41,171 bases of DNA, from positions 1 to 41,171 of the forward strand of contig DDTM01000052.1 of NCBI GenBank assembly GCA_002344075.1, given 5' to 3'. This DNA is from Bacteroidetes bacterium UBA2364 (lineage in GTDB: Bacteria > Bacteroidota > Rhodothermia > Rhodothermales > UBA2364). Positions 26,617-34,786 of this stretch are shown piece by piece. The notes below the pieces were generated by a model. The model did not search any database. It was not told the origin of the DNA and saw nothing but the letters and a program-made list of their open reading frames with translations. The position numbers were made by a program, and so were the translations under genes. Within the stretch, counting starts at the first letter, position 1, and every line of letters starts with the position of its first letter.

Positions 26617-26705
26617 GGTGCAATTCAAAACTTCCCAAACTACCTCGTGAACGCCTCTTTCTATTCCTATGGGTTCTTGTATAATGTCACCCATACGGGG
26701 CTTTT
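26617..26705 (-). repeat. REP/MITE-like repeat, copy D (truncated)
   Basis: Starts with GGTGCAATTCAAAA and continues CCTCGTGAACGCCTCTTTC, TATTCCTATGGGTTCT, then GTATAATGTCAC. This follows the reverse complement of the repeat at 39178-39277 and of copy A, with scattered substitutions. The hairpin core is degraded and no opposite terminal repeat was found. Confidence 0.68.
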
Positions 26706-26805
26706 ATATGTATTTCTGCTTCCGCAAAGCTCATCTAGTCCATGTTACAACTTCCCCAATGATGTTCTTCCCTAAATATTCCATTTTTTATTGCAACTGG
26801 ATTGG

Positions 26806-28110
26806 TCATGGCGATGCTTTCAGAGATGCCGCAATGCGCTCTGCTTCGGCCAAGACACGAAGGCTATTCCCTCCCAGAATTTTTCGGACCTCCGCTTCAG
26901 AAAACCCCGCTTTAAGGAGTTTATAGGTGATATAAGGCAACTTTGTCACATCTTCGAGTCCATCCGGCATGGTAGCGCCGTCAAAGTCGGACCCTAAGCC
27001 CACATGGTCCACCCCAGCAATGTGGGCAATATGCACAATATGGGCAATCACATCGTCTAAGTTACCTGGCCGTAAGCCCTTTTCGCGCTGCACCATCGAA
27101 ATCACCTGCCACATCATGTAATAATTGTTGTTATAGTCGTTTCGGAGCCGTTCATATACCTCCTCCATCACAGCTTTGGTGAATTGGCGGTTCACCACGC
27201 TTTCCATAAAATTCACCATCACGACCCCGCCCCGTTGGCCCAAGGCACGAATCATGTCATCGGTCATATTTCGCACATTCTCGGTCAATACTCTGGCGGA
27301 AGAATGCGAGGCAATCATCGGAGATTTAGAGACCGCAAGCGCATCCCAAAACGTAGAATCAGCCACATGCGAGAGGTCCACCAGAATACCGAGTCGGTTC
27401 ATTTCCCGTACCAGATTTCGTCCGGCTTCATTTAGCCCCCCCCATTTGGGTGGTGATTGCGAAGCATCGGCAAAAGAATTGGTATTTACATGGCTCAGGG
27501 TAATGTATCGAATGCCTTCATTATAGAAGTTACGAAGCACCTCAAGGTCGGCATTTGCGATGGCATGCCCTCCTTCAATGCCCAACAGGATGGCTTTTTT
27601 ACCTGTACGTGTGATGTTTCGGATGTCAGCAACCGAAGTAGCGATGCGCACAGAATCTTCAAGCCCCTCTAATTGCCGCCGGAGATAAAAAATCTCTTCC
27701 TTGGCGCGGTTGATAGATTCTCGGCCCTCTGGATATTCGGCCCCTACATAAATTGAGAAAAAAGCAGCATCCAAGCCTCCTTCTACCATACGGGGTAGAT
27801 CCACATGTGGTGGGGTTTTATGGCGTCTGCGGAATTGGTAATTGGGATCGGAGACCATGAGGGTGGGAACGTCTATATGTCCATCCATTACAAGCGCGTC
27901 ATAATGCAAGGCTATTGCCTTTCGCCAAAGCGGGTCTTCGCGGATAAGTGCAAGCTGTTGTGAACGGGGCATGGCCGCTTTCCCCCCATCACGGAACGGC
28001 ACATCGGGGCTATCTTGGGTTAAGGGTATATTCCTTTTAGAACGCCACAGCACTTGTGCATGACATGCAGGAAGTGTCCATACAATCAGTAAAATAAATA
28101 AACGGAGCAT
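26806..28110 (-). CDS. Membrane dipeptidase (M19 family), secreted
   Basis: 434-residue zinc dipeptidase (renal-dipeptidase family) that splits dipeptides, including D-residue ones. Metal ligands are in order: MDGHIDVPTL (HxD), the bridging Glu in LLGIEGGHA, His in LVDLSHVAD, and IASHSSARVLT, followed by DHVGLGSDFDGA. The N-terminus is a signal (about 1-19, CHA-QV). The LPAC sequence is a poor lipobox, so a free periplasmic or secreted enzyme is more likely. The stop of the upstream DoxX-type gene is 10 bases from its start, so they form an operon. Length and motifs are normal for M19. Confidence 0.94.
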   Translation of the reverse strand: MLRLFILLIVWTLPACHAQVLWRSKRNIPLTQDSPDVPFRDGGKAAMPRSQQLALIREDPLWRKAIALHYDALVMDGHIDVPTLMVSDPNYQFRRRHKTPPHVDLPRMVEGGLDAAFFSIYVGAEYPEGRESINRAKEEIFYLRRQLEGLEDSVRIATSVADIRNITRTGKKAILLGIEGGHAIANADLEVLRNFYNEGIRYITLSHVNTNSFADASQSPPKWGGLNEAGRNLVREMNRLGILVDLSHVADSTFWDALAVSKSPMIASHSSARVLTENVRNMTDDMIRALGQRGGVVMVNFMESVVNRQFTKAVMEEVYERLRNDYNNNYYMMWQVISMVQREKGLRPGNLDDVIAHIVHIAHIAGVDHVGLGSDFDGATMPDGLEDVTKLPYITYKLLKAGFSEAEVRKILGGNSLRVLAEAERIAASLKASP

Positions 28111-28120
28111 GGTGAAAGGG

Positions 28121-28558
28121 TCAAAGGTCGGAAGACTGATCGGTGCGAAACGGAAAGATCATCCGATCTAAGCTATAAGCACCGCCACCTATACATAAAA
28201 TCAAGAAAAAGCCCAAACCTGTTTCAATAGCATGAGAGGCTTCCATGAAAGGTTCTCCTGCCCCAATGTGTGCCATTGCAGCTACTATCATGGTCATTAC
28301 CACAAACGCGGCTGCAAGCCGTGTTCCCAGTCCCACCGCCACGAGTATTCCTCCCAGAAATTCGGCAAGCGCCCCCAGAAACCCCCAGAGAATCGGAAAA
28401 AAGTAGATACCAAAGTTTTCCATTGCAGCACCTAATGATGTCCATTTTTCAACCCCGCCGGATATCTTGGGCCAGCCGTGGAGCATCATCATTATACCCA
28501 GTGAAAAACGGGCAAGGGCATAACCATAAGGCTTTATTTTTTTTATCAATGATGTCAT
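28121..28558 (-). CDS. DoxX family membrane protein
   Basis: 145-residue inner-membrane protein with four hydrophobic helices: the first contains ARFSLGIMMMLHGWPKISGG and later come LGALAEFLGGILVAVGLGTRLAA, VVMTMIVAAMAHIG and ETGLGFFLILCIGGGAYSLDR. This is the DoxX/DoxD-like pattern (G-W-x-K near helix 1, E-x-x-G-G-x-x-L in helix 2). Members are linked to redox balance and oxidative stress in other bacteria. It is the first gene of an operon with the M19 dipeptidase. Start ATG at 28558. Confidence 0.92.
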   Translation of the reverse strand: MTSLIKKIKPYGYALARFSLGIMMMLHGWPKISGGVEKWTSLGAAMENFGIYFFPILWGFLGALAEFLGGILVAVGLGTRLAAAFVVMTMIVAAMAHIGAGEPFMEASHAIETGLGFFLILCIGGGAYSLDRMIFPFRTDQSSDL

Positions 28559-28746
28559 GTTGCAGCTATTTGGATAAACTTAGCAAAACTGTTTAGGGTC
28601 TGTCTTGTGGCCACAAAGGGTTTATAATTGCGAAAGCAGCGGTACTTCGGAGTACATAGACTACAATAACACTGGTGACTGTTGAAAATATAAAACCCCA
28701 AATGCACATTTTTGCCATTTTCGGTAATATACCGACCTTAATATAC

Positions 28747-28779
28747 AAAAAAGCCACCGGATTAATTCCGGCAGCTTTT
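28747..28779 (-). terminator. Rho-independent terminator after the LTxxQ protein gene
   Basis: Imperfect hairpin (AAAAGCCACCGGAT at about 28748-28761 against TTCCGGCAGCTTTT at 28766-28779). Read on the minus strand the stem ends in a run of six T. It lies about 30 bases after the stop at 28810. Confidence 0.7.
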
Positions 28780-28809
28780 GGGTGGATGCTGATCTATTCG
28801 GAGAATGAC

Positions 28810-29556
28810 TTAAAAACGGCCTCTCATTCCCCTAAAACCGCGGCTTCGGTTTTGCATAAATCCTGAACGCTCATGTCGTATTCCTGCTTTCTTCATACGT
28901 TGGTTTGGTACGGCAGCACGGTTCATTTTTTTTCCGGCAACCATTGCGCGGTGAATCTTGACCGTTTCGAGTTGTTGCGGCGTTAGAATGCGTGCATGTG
29001 TGGCTTCGCTTTCTTCCATGATTTGCTGCATTGCTGTACGGTTGGTAGAACGATTGCTGGACTTGGAGTTATCCCTCAGTGCTTGGATTTTGGATTGTGT
29101 CTCGGCCCGAAGTGTGGTCAATTGTTCTTGCTGACGGGCTGTAAGATTAAGGGCTTCGGCCATGGCCCGCTGATGCACTTCCCGCATTTGGCTACCTGGC
29201 ATCTCGGCACGGTATTTTTGCATCAAGGATTGCTTTTGGTCTTCGGTTAAAACATTGCCGATTGGTCCCAGTGGGTTAGTACCTATGCCTCGGCCTGCTC
29301 TACGAGCATTCATAAAAGGGCCTCCGAGACCGAGCGCGTCCTGATGGCGTCCTTTGGTGCGTTCCATCCGCTCAAAAAGTTGGGCTTTCTGTTCTTTGGT
29401 AAGTGTGGACTGTAAGTCAGCGGCCAAACGCCACGAGAGGGCTACACGATCTGCGTGCATTTCCTGCCGGGTATTTTGTGCAGCGACCAAAGCGGGTAAA
29501 AGGGTTAGTACAAAGACCAATGCGCTGAGGCTGTGCGTAAAGATTTTGGTTTTCAT
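28810..29556 (-). CDS. Spy/CpxP-like periplasmic protein with four LTxxQ motifs
   Basis: About 248 residues from the ATG at 29556 (MKTKIFTHS). A longer frame from 29586 adds ten residues before the signal and is less likely. A cleavable signal (AAQN, about residue 27) is followed by a helical, basic protein with LTKEQKAQL, LTEDQKQSL, LTARQQEQL and LTPQQLETV. The LTxxQ motif is the hallmark of Spy/CpxP and heavy-metal-resistance periplasmic chaperones. The C-terminus is very basic and ends in RSRGFRGMRGRF, which is unusual for such proteins and could bind nucleic acid, polyanions or metal-bound ligands. It is a single-gene unit with its own terminator. Confidence 0.82.
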   Translation of the reverse strand: MKTKIFTHSLSALVFVLTLLPALVAAQNTRQEMHADRVALSWRLAADLQSTLTKEQKAQLFERMERTKGRHQDALGLGGPFMNARRAGRGIGTNPLGPIGNVLTEDQKQSLMQKYRAEMPGSQMREVHQRAMAEALNLTARQQEQLTTLRAETQSKIQALRDNSKSSNRSTNRTAMQQIMEESEATHARILTPQQLETVKIHRAMVAGKKMNRAAVPNQRMKKAGIRHERSGFMQNRSRGFRGMRGRF

Positions 29557-29733
29557 GACGGTATTGTATTGTTTAAAGTGGAACATCTTGTATTGCTACA
29601 CCCAATTTAACGAGGTACAAACCCGCAAGTTGTCACAGAGCTGTTTCACTTTTACGCCAATGCTGTAAGAGAAATGATGTCAGATTTGTGGCAATCCTCC
29701 ACAGAGGATACCGACAATAAAGACTTGGTCCGA

Positions 29734-30696
29734 TCATCCGATTTCTGCAAGAGAAGCCGGGTTTTGCCCTCCTGCAAGCAAATACAGGCAGGCCATGCGC
29801 GTGGCCACCCCATTTGTTACCTGATCTAAAATAACAGCCCGCTCATGGTCCACCACTTCGCTGGCCAATTCCACCCCTCGATTCACAGGCCCCGGATGCA
29901 TAATCCGCAAGGAGGGATACCGATCTAAGTGTTCCGGCTTTATACCAAACTGATTATGGTATTCACGTAAACTGGGATAGAGGCTTGTATCTTGTCTTTC
30001 CAACTGGATTCGGAGTGCCATGGCCACATCACACCCTTCGAGGGCTTCTTCCAAGCGATGCGTAACACGGCAACCAAATTGCGAAATGCCAAAAGGGATC
30101 ATGGTTTTAGGACCACAGAGCGTAACATTGACCCCCATTTTAGTAAGACTATACAGGTTAGAACGCGCCACACGGCTGTGCATGATGTCGCCTATGATGG
30201 ATACATTTAAGCCGTCGAAACGGGGGGAAATATCAGAGATCGTCAGGAGGTCTAACAAAGCTTGTGTGGGATGTTCGTGGGCGCCGTCACCAGCATTAAG
30301 CACCACAGCATCTATACATTGTGTTAAAAAATACGCCGCTCCAGGAGACCTGTGACGGATAACCGCAATATCCACCTTCATGGCCTCTATATTCCGTGCA
30401 GTGTCTTTGAGGGTCTCGCCTTTGGAGACCGACGATCCTGAAGATGCAAAATTTACGGTATCCGCAGAGAGTCGTTTTTCTGCCAACTCAAACGATATAC
30501 GGGTACGGGTAGAAGGTTCAAAAAAAAGGTTTACGACCGTTAGACCACGCAGAGACGGAACACGGGGAATTTGGCGCCGGAGTACCTCCCGAAATTCTCG
30601 CGCCGTAGAGAGAATCAGGGCAATTTCTTCCGGACTGTATGTGGCCAAGCCCAATAAGTGCCGATGGCGGAGCGTGGTAAGCGGTTGTGTCATCAA
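29734..30696 (-). CDS. pyrB: Aspartate carbamoyltransferase catalytic subunit
   Basis: Catalytic chain of ATCase (carbamoyl phosphate plus aspartate to carbamoyl aspartate), second step of pyrimidine synthesis. 320 residues, normal. The carbamoyl-phosphate site FEPSTRTR (STRTR at 62-66), the SVSKGETLKDT loop, the HEHPTQALLD motif (usually QHPTQ) and the final PGPVNRGVE are intact. Its ATG overlaps the stop of pyrR (30693-30696), so the order is pyrR-pyrB with coupled translation. The start may be the second Met. No pyrI or pyrC is adjacent. Confidence 0.97.
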   Translation of the reverse strand: MMTQPLTTLRHRHLLGLATYSPEEIALILSTAREFREVLRRQIPRVPSLRGLTVVNLFFEPSTRTRISFELAEKRLSADTVNFASSGSSVSKGETLKDTARNIEAMKVDIAVIRHRSPGAAYFLTQCIDAVVLNAGDGAHEHPTQALLDLLTISDISPRFDGLNVSIIGDIMHSRVARSNLYSLTKMGVNVTLCGPKTMIPFGISQFGCRVTHRLEEALEGCDVAMALRIQLERQDTSLYPSLREYHNQFGIKPEHLDRYPSLRIMHPGPVNRGVELASEVVDHERAVILDQVTNGVATRMACLYLLAGGQNPASLAEIG

Positions 30697-31316
30697 TGCT
30701 TGTGTACTCGTTGGCCAAAATCAGGATTATTTCCGTTTTTGCGTTTGTGACTGGGGACATTAACAAGCCAAACCCCTTCTTCTTTATCGTATTCCTGTAG
30801 CTTCACGCGAACTTCTTCTCCAAGCGTTGTCGGAACAAAACGCCCCACGATGTCTGCCTGAAGGGGCAACTCCCGTAACCCCCGATCCACCAGTACCAAA
30901 AGGCGGATGGTTGACGGACGCCCCAGATCGAGCAGGGCGTCCAGAGCCGCACGTACCGTGCGCCCAGTAAACAACACATCGTCCACCAATACAATATGCG
31001 CATTGTTGACATCAAATAAAATCTCGGTCCGCCGTACCAATGGTTGGTGGAGACGTTTTCGTACATCATCGCGGTAGAGAGTGGCATCAAGAATACCAAA
31101 ATTAACCGAAGTATTTTCTGCCTCCCGAATCTTACGGTGCAATCGTCGGGCCAAATATACACCACGGGTTTGCATCCCCACCAATGCCAAATTAGATGCG
31201 GAAAGCGTGCTAGGCTCAAATACTTCGGTCACCTCACGGGCCATCCGAGACAACGTCCGGTCTAAGTCCGCAGCATCCATTAGTTGAGCCTTAATATGGT
31301 CTTCGGTTTGAATCAT
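30693..31316 (-). CDS. pyrR: Bifunctional PyrR (pyr attenuation regulator / uracil phosphoribosyltransferase)
   Basis: 207-residue PyrR. It has the PRPP-binding motif VLVDDVLFTGRT (about 109-120), the DxTLYRDD loop (about 77-84) with RRTEI, and GLRELPLQADIVGRFVPT. PyrR binds pyr mRNA leaders in the presence of UMP and causes attenuation; the enzyme also makes UMP from uracil. The last 25 residues (KRKNGNNPDFGQRVHKH) extend beyond the usual end and are basic. It overlaps pyrB by four bases and is transcribed divergently from the SpoIIE phosphatase gene. No obvious PyrR-binding loop was found in the short leader. Confidence 0.96.
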   Translation of the reverse strand: MIQTEDHIKAQLMDAADLDRTLSRMAREVTEVFEPSTLSASNLALVGMQTRGVYLARRLHRKIREAENTSVNFGILDATLYRDDVRKRLHQPLVRRTEILFDVNNAHIVLVDDVLFTGRTVRAALDALLDLGRPSTIRLLVLVDRGLRELPLQADIVGRFVPTTLGEEVRVKLQEYDKEEGVWLVNVPSHKRKNGNNPDFGQRVHKH

Positions 31317-31446
31317 AAATAGAAAGGTACAACATTCGGGTCGTTCCGAGGCAAAAAAACTTGGTTAAGATCGTTGTACCGCAACAAAAAGTCCTACTTT
31401 GCGGTATGTTCGTTTTTTACTTCGCCAAACACCGTGTTATTGCTCC
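31317..31446. promoter_or_regulatory. Divergent pyrR / phosphatase promoter region with overlapping inverted repeats
   Basis: 130 bases between the start of pyrR and the ATG at 31447. GGTACAAC (31326-31333) pairs with GTTGTACC (31373-31380), and TACCGCAA (31377-31384) pairs with TTGCGGTA (31399-31406), so the two repeats share TACC. The second forms a hairpin with a 14-base loop. They could be operators or alternative RNA structures. Confidence 0.4.
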
Positions 31447-33576
31447 ATGGGTTTTCGATCTCTAAGCCCCCGCACACAACAAATTGTACTTGGCCTTTCA
31501 GCGGGTGTGCTGTTTGCCTGTACGGTTGTGCACCATATTCACCTCGAGGTTTGGGGCGGGTGGAATGTACGGTGGCGCGAAGTATTGACCGAGTTGGCCG
31601 TTGCGGCTACGTTTGGATTGGTGTATCAACTACTATCAGATCATTTCCAACAACGAAAATCAGGCCCAATTCGTGCTCTTTGGTCTCTTTCGTTGGTAAT
31701 GCTGGGTATTGTATTTCTGAGCGCCCTCTTCGGGTTGCACTACGAAAAGGGTATGTGGTTTTTTACCCACAAAATCCCAGACCGAACCATTCCGGGAGTC
31801 TTGGTGATTTGTGGTATGGCGTTTCTACAGGGCACAGGTGGAGCCTTCTTATTGGTGCAATTACGGGAATTGGTATTGTTTAAGCGAACCGCTGTTACAG
31901 TCCGGAACTGGTATATGTTGCTCTGGAGTTTGGCTGGTACTTTTGGTGCAGTTGTTTTGGTAAAACTGATTCCCATACCCTATGTGGTCGAGTTTGCTAT
32001 CGTGTTTGCAGGTGCAACCATCATTATCAATGTCTTCCGTCTTTCGTGGGTCGCCTATCTGCCATTTCGGCAAAAACTGATCGGGCTTGTCGTAAGTTTG
32101 ATTATGCTACTGGTTCTTTTTGCTGCATTTAGCGAGGCTGTACCCATGCGCAAGTGGAGTTTTATTATCTGGGAAGCAGATCCCTTTGTGGCGCAATATA
32201 GTTTTGCACTGAATTTAACGCTCACATTGACCCTGATTCTGGGGATTTTGTACAGTGTCACTACGCTACTTTCTCTTATTTTCCACCTCCCTACATCAGG
32301 TGACTTTCAACGCAAAACCGACGACTTGGCCGCAATGCGTGCCCTTACGCAAATGGTCGGGCAAGTTTTTGATGCCCAACATCTTCCTAACCTCGTGTTA
32401 GAATCCGTCCGACAATTTGTGGGAGAAGAACAAATGGCATGGCTCGCACTCTCTGACGCTCGAACGGGTACGCTTCGCCCACAAGTGGCTGCGATGACGG
32501 GTATTTCGGAATCACAATTGACACAGTGGGTAGATTCAGAGGCGTTTTATGCAGAACTTCAAGCCCGCCGTGAACCCCTGATTCTAAACCATGCGGTGCG
32601 TGACCATCGCATTCACACACCAGGTTATGAGATAGGTAGTTTGGCCATGATGCCGCTGGTTACCCGAAACGAAGTAATTGGAGCTTTATTTGTTGGCAAG
32701 ACCTTGGCCGATGGCTTCGACGAGGACGACGCAAAGAGTTTAGGCGCCTTTGCCGATCAGGTAGCGCTGGCCATAGACAATGCACGCCTATTCGAGGAAC
32801 GCATCGAGAAAGAACGGCTGGGACGCGAGTTGGCGATTGCCCGGGAAGTTCAAAAACGCTTGCTCCCGGATAAACTTCCGGAAATTCCAGGGGCATCCTT
32901 GTTTGCCTCGTATGAGTTTGCACACGAAGTGGGGGGCGATTATTTTGATTTTGTACAGGCAGATGTGAACCGTTATAGTTTTATTATCGGCGATGTATCT
33001 GGCAAAGGAACTTCGGCTGCCTTTTATATGGCCGCACTCAAAGGAACGTACCACGCCCTCGCCCGATCCGACGCAGACCCGCAAACCCTCTTGCTGAAGG
33101 CCAATGAAGCGCTCTCGGTACAAAAAGAAAAAAATATTTTTATTACGGCCATTGCAGGATTGTTGGACACCAGTACGGAGACCTTAACCATGATCCGTGC
33201 AGGGCATTCACCAGCCATTCACATAGATCTACACGGCCACGTGAGACATCTACGGGAGGGCGGATTAGGCCTGGGCTTAACCAACTCGAAGATCCTCGCA
33301 AAAACGTTTGTGCCCATTACCTTGCCACTAAGACCCGGCGATGTCTTCGTTTTATATACAGATGGTGTTATCGAAAGCCGAAACGCAATGGGAGCGTCTT
33401 ACGGCTATGAGCGCCTCACTGAAGCCCTCAAGAAGTGCCGGCAAGAAGATGCTCGGGGTATTCATGCTGCCCTTCTGGCTGATTTAAACCGGTTTACAGG
33501 AGACCTAAGGTATTTTGATGACCTGACCCTGATTGTACTGAAATGGCATGGAAAATCTGTGCGTACACATATGTAA
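31447..33576 (+). CDS. 7TM-GAF-SpoIIE (PP2C-type) phosphatase, RsbU-like
   Basis: About 709 residues from the ATG at 31447; the open frame extends to a TTG at 31399, where it would start inside an inverted repeat. Order: about seven to eight hydrophobic helices (about 10-280), a GAF domain (about 305-455, with REPLILNHAVRD), a coiled linker ARLFEERIEKERL with the AREVQKRLLPDKLPE hallmark, and a SpoIIE/PP2C domain with metal-binding EVGGDYFDF, GDVSGKGTSA, VLYTDGVIE and YFDDLTLIVLK. RsbU-type phosphatases dephosphorylate a STAS antagonist. The next two genes, a STAS protein (53 bases downstream) and a HATPase, complete the module. The membrane part and GAF are presumably the sensor. Confidence 0.93.
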   Translation: MGFRSLSPRTQQIVLGLSAGVLFACTVVHHIHLEVWGGWNVRWREVLTELAVAATFGLVYQLLSDHFQQRKSGPIRALWSLSLVMLGIVFLSALFGLHYEKGMWFFTHKIPDRTIPGVLVICGMAFLQGTGGAFLLVQLRELVLFKRTAVTVRNWYMLLWSLAGTFGAVVLVKLIPIPYVVEFAIVFAGATIIINVFRLSWVAYLPFRQKLIGLVVSLIMLLVLFAAFSEAVPMRKWSFIIWEADPFVAQYSFALNLTLTLTLILGILYSVTTLLSLIFHLPTSGDFQRKTDDLAAMRALTQMVGQVFDAQHLPNLVLESVRQFVGEEQMAWLALSDARTGTLRPQVAAMTGISESQLTQWVDSEAFYAELQARREPLILNHAVRDHRIHTPGYEIGSLAMMPLVTRNEVIGALFVGKTLADGFDEDDAKSLGAFADQVALAIDNARLFEERIEKERLGRELAIAREVQKRLLPDKLPEIPGASLFASYEFAHEVGGDYFDFVQADVNRYSFIIGDVSGKGTSAAFYMAALKGTYHALARSDADPQTLLLKANEALSVQKEKNIFITAIAGLLDTSTETLTMIRAGHSPAIHIDLHGHVRHLREGGLGLGLTNSKILAKTFVPITLPLRPGDVFVLYTDGVIESRNAMGASYGYERLTEALKKCRQEDARGIHAALLADLNRFTGDLRYFDDLTLIVLKWHGKSVRTHM

Positions 33577-33628
33577 CCTTCTTGGAAAATGTTCGTATAT
33601 CCGGAACCCCCATTTATCCTTCATTCTC

Positions 33629-33991
33629 ATGAGTAGTTTTTCGGTCACGTTTCGAACCACACCCGCAGCCCAAATCCTGGATTTGAGTGGCGAATTAGAC
33701 GCACATACGGCGCAGGACTTAGAAGTGGCCATCCAGACAAGTTTAAGTAATGGCAAGTTTGCATTGGTGATCAATGGTGCAAACCTCCGTTATATCTCCA
33801 GTGCTGGTCTTGGTGTATTTATGGCCTTTGTTGAAGAAATACGGGAAAACGGCGGCGATATCAAAATTGTGGCCTTACAACCACAAGTATATGATACGTT
33901 CGACCTTCTCGGCTTCCCGCATTTATTTGATGTACTACCAACTATAGAAGAAGCTGAGGCTAAATTTATGGCCGGAGAATTGCGCCATTAA
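33629..33991 (+). CDS. STAS-domain anti-anti-sigma factor (RsbV-like)
   Basis: 120-residue STAS protein. The phosphorylatable serine lies in YISSAGLGVF (Ser57/58), with the preceding LSGELDAHTAQ and the closing helix GFPHLFDVLPTIEEA typical of RsbV/SpoIIAA. In its unphosphorylated form it would bind the HATPase encoded next. The open frame reaches back to 33548, but the ATG at 33629 (MSSFSVTFR) gives the standard N-terminus. It lies between the phosphatase and the HATPase, with 3 bases to the next gene. Confidence 0.93.
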   Translation: MSSFSVTFRTTPAAQILDLSGELDAHTAQDLEVAIQTSLSNGKFALVINGANLRYISSAGLGVFMAFVEEIRENGGDIKIVALQPQVYDTFDLLGFPHLFDVLPTIEEAEAKFMAGELRH

Positions 33992-33994
33992 CCA

Positions 33995-34474
33995 ATGTCT
34001 TATTTAAAGCCCGTTGTCTTTAGCGACCTTATGATACAACAAACGATGCAATATAGCCTCCGAGTGCCGAGCGATAAACGCTACTTGGCAGACGTGCGTC
34101 GTTTTATCGAAGCCCACGCAAGCATAGCAGGCTTCCCCGAATTTGCAATCGAACACATCAAATTGGCAGTAGATGAAGCCTGTACCAATATCATTGACCA
34201 CGCCTATCAGCGAAAAAACACCGAGGCCATCGAAGTGGTGATTGCGGTGGATGTACTGGCCTTCCGCATCAGTTTGCGCCATCGTGGTATTCCGTTTCAA
34301 CGGGAACAGTACCACCGTCCGCAAGACCTTCGTGCCTCGATCAATGCACGAAAAGGGGGAGGTTGGGGCGTTTTCCTGATGAACAAACTTATGGATGAAG
34401 TAGATTATCGAATTCTTGATGGCTACAATGAAGTTTATTTAGTAAAGAAACGCTTGTTGAACGGTAAGTCTTAA
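33995..34474 (+). CDS. HATPase-family anti-sigma kinase-like protein (RsbW-like)
   Basis: 159 residues in one GHKL/HATPase domain. The N-box is VDEACTNIIDHAY (Glu61, Asn65) and the late G-box is GGGWGVFLMNKLMDEV (121-136). The usual Asp of the D-x-G box appears replaced: the aligned segment reads LRHRGIPF (His96). Members phosphorylate the STAS partner and sequester a sigma factor, which is not in this window. It starts 3 bases after the STAS gene. The first methionine is at 33995; starts at 34004 (in-frame alternatives) are possible. Kinase activity is uncertain because of the Asp substitution. Confidence 0.88.
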   Translation: MSYLKPVVFSDLMIQQTMQYSLRVPSDKRYLADVRRFIEAHASIAGFPEFAIEHIKLAVDEACTNIIDHAYQRKNTEAIEVVIAVDVLAFRISLRHRGIPFQREQYHRPQDLRASINARKGGGWGVFLMNKLMDEVDYRILDGYNEVYLVKKRLLNGKS

Positions 34475-34786
34475 CTGCTTCTAAACGTTTTTCAATTTAT
34501 TTTAAAGCAAGCACTTTCATTCCCACTGCATTATTTCGTATCCTTCGCCGTTCTTTTTTGTGTTTGGCAAAATTGTATATTGCTACCAACGCCTTACCCA
34601 CAGCGCAAAATGCTATCTCATTGTTATTTTCAACCTTGCTCCGCATATGCCAAATATTTCTTTCTATCCAGAATAGTGTAAAGTGGCCCAAAAGGACTTC
34701 ATCAAATAAACCTGTTAATCCGTCGAATTTTTTCTTTTAACCATTATAGACGCAGTATCGTGTTTATTAAGGAGTAATTAAATCAT
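34475..34786. other. Intergenic region with possible transposase-tail remnant
   Basis: 312 bases. A minus-strand frame at 34497-34691 has a tail, RSKVENNNEIAFCAVGKAL then VAIYNFAKHKKE, which loosely recalls the C-terminus of IS110-type transposases (basic region with AVxRKLLxIIY). No terminal repeats or other parts were seen. Nothing else was recognised apart from the promoter expected for the NYN gene. Confidence 0.3.

Noticed and set aside
28650..28665. GTACTTCGGAGTAC hairpin near 28650
   Set aside because: A five-base stem with a tetraloop without T-tract or repeat partner; too small to be called a terminator or regulatory site.
34497..34691. Possible IS110-type transposase tail on the minus strand
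   Set aside because: Only a 30-residue basic stretch resembles the family, with no terminal repeat or upstream catalytic part; not enough to call a mobile element.
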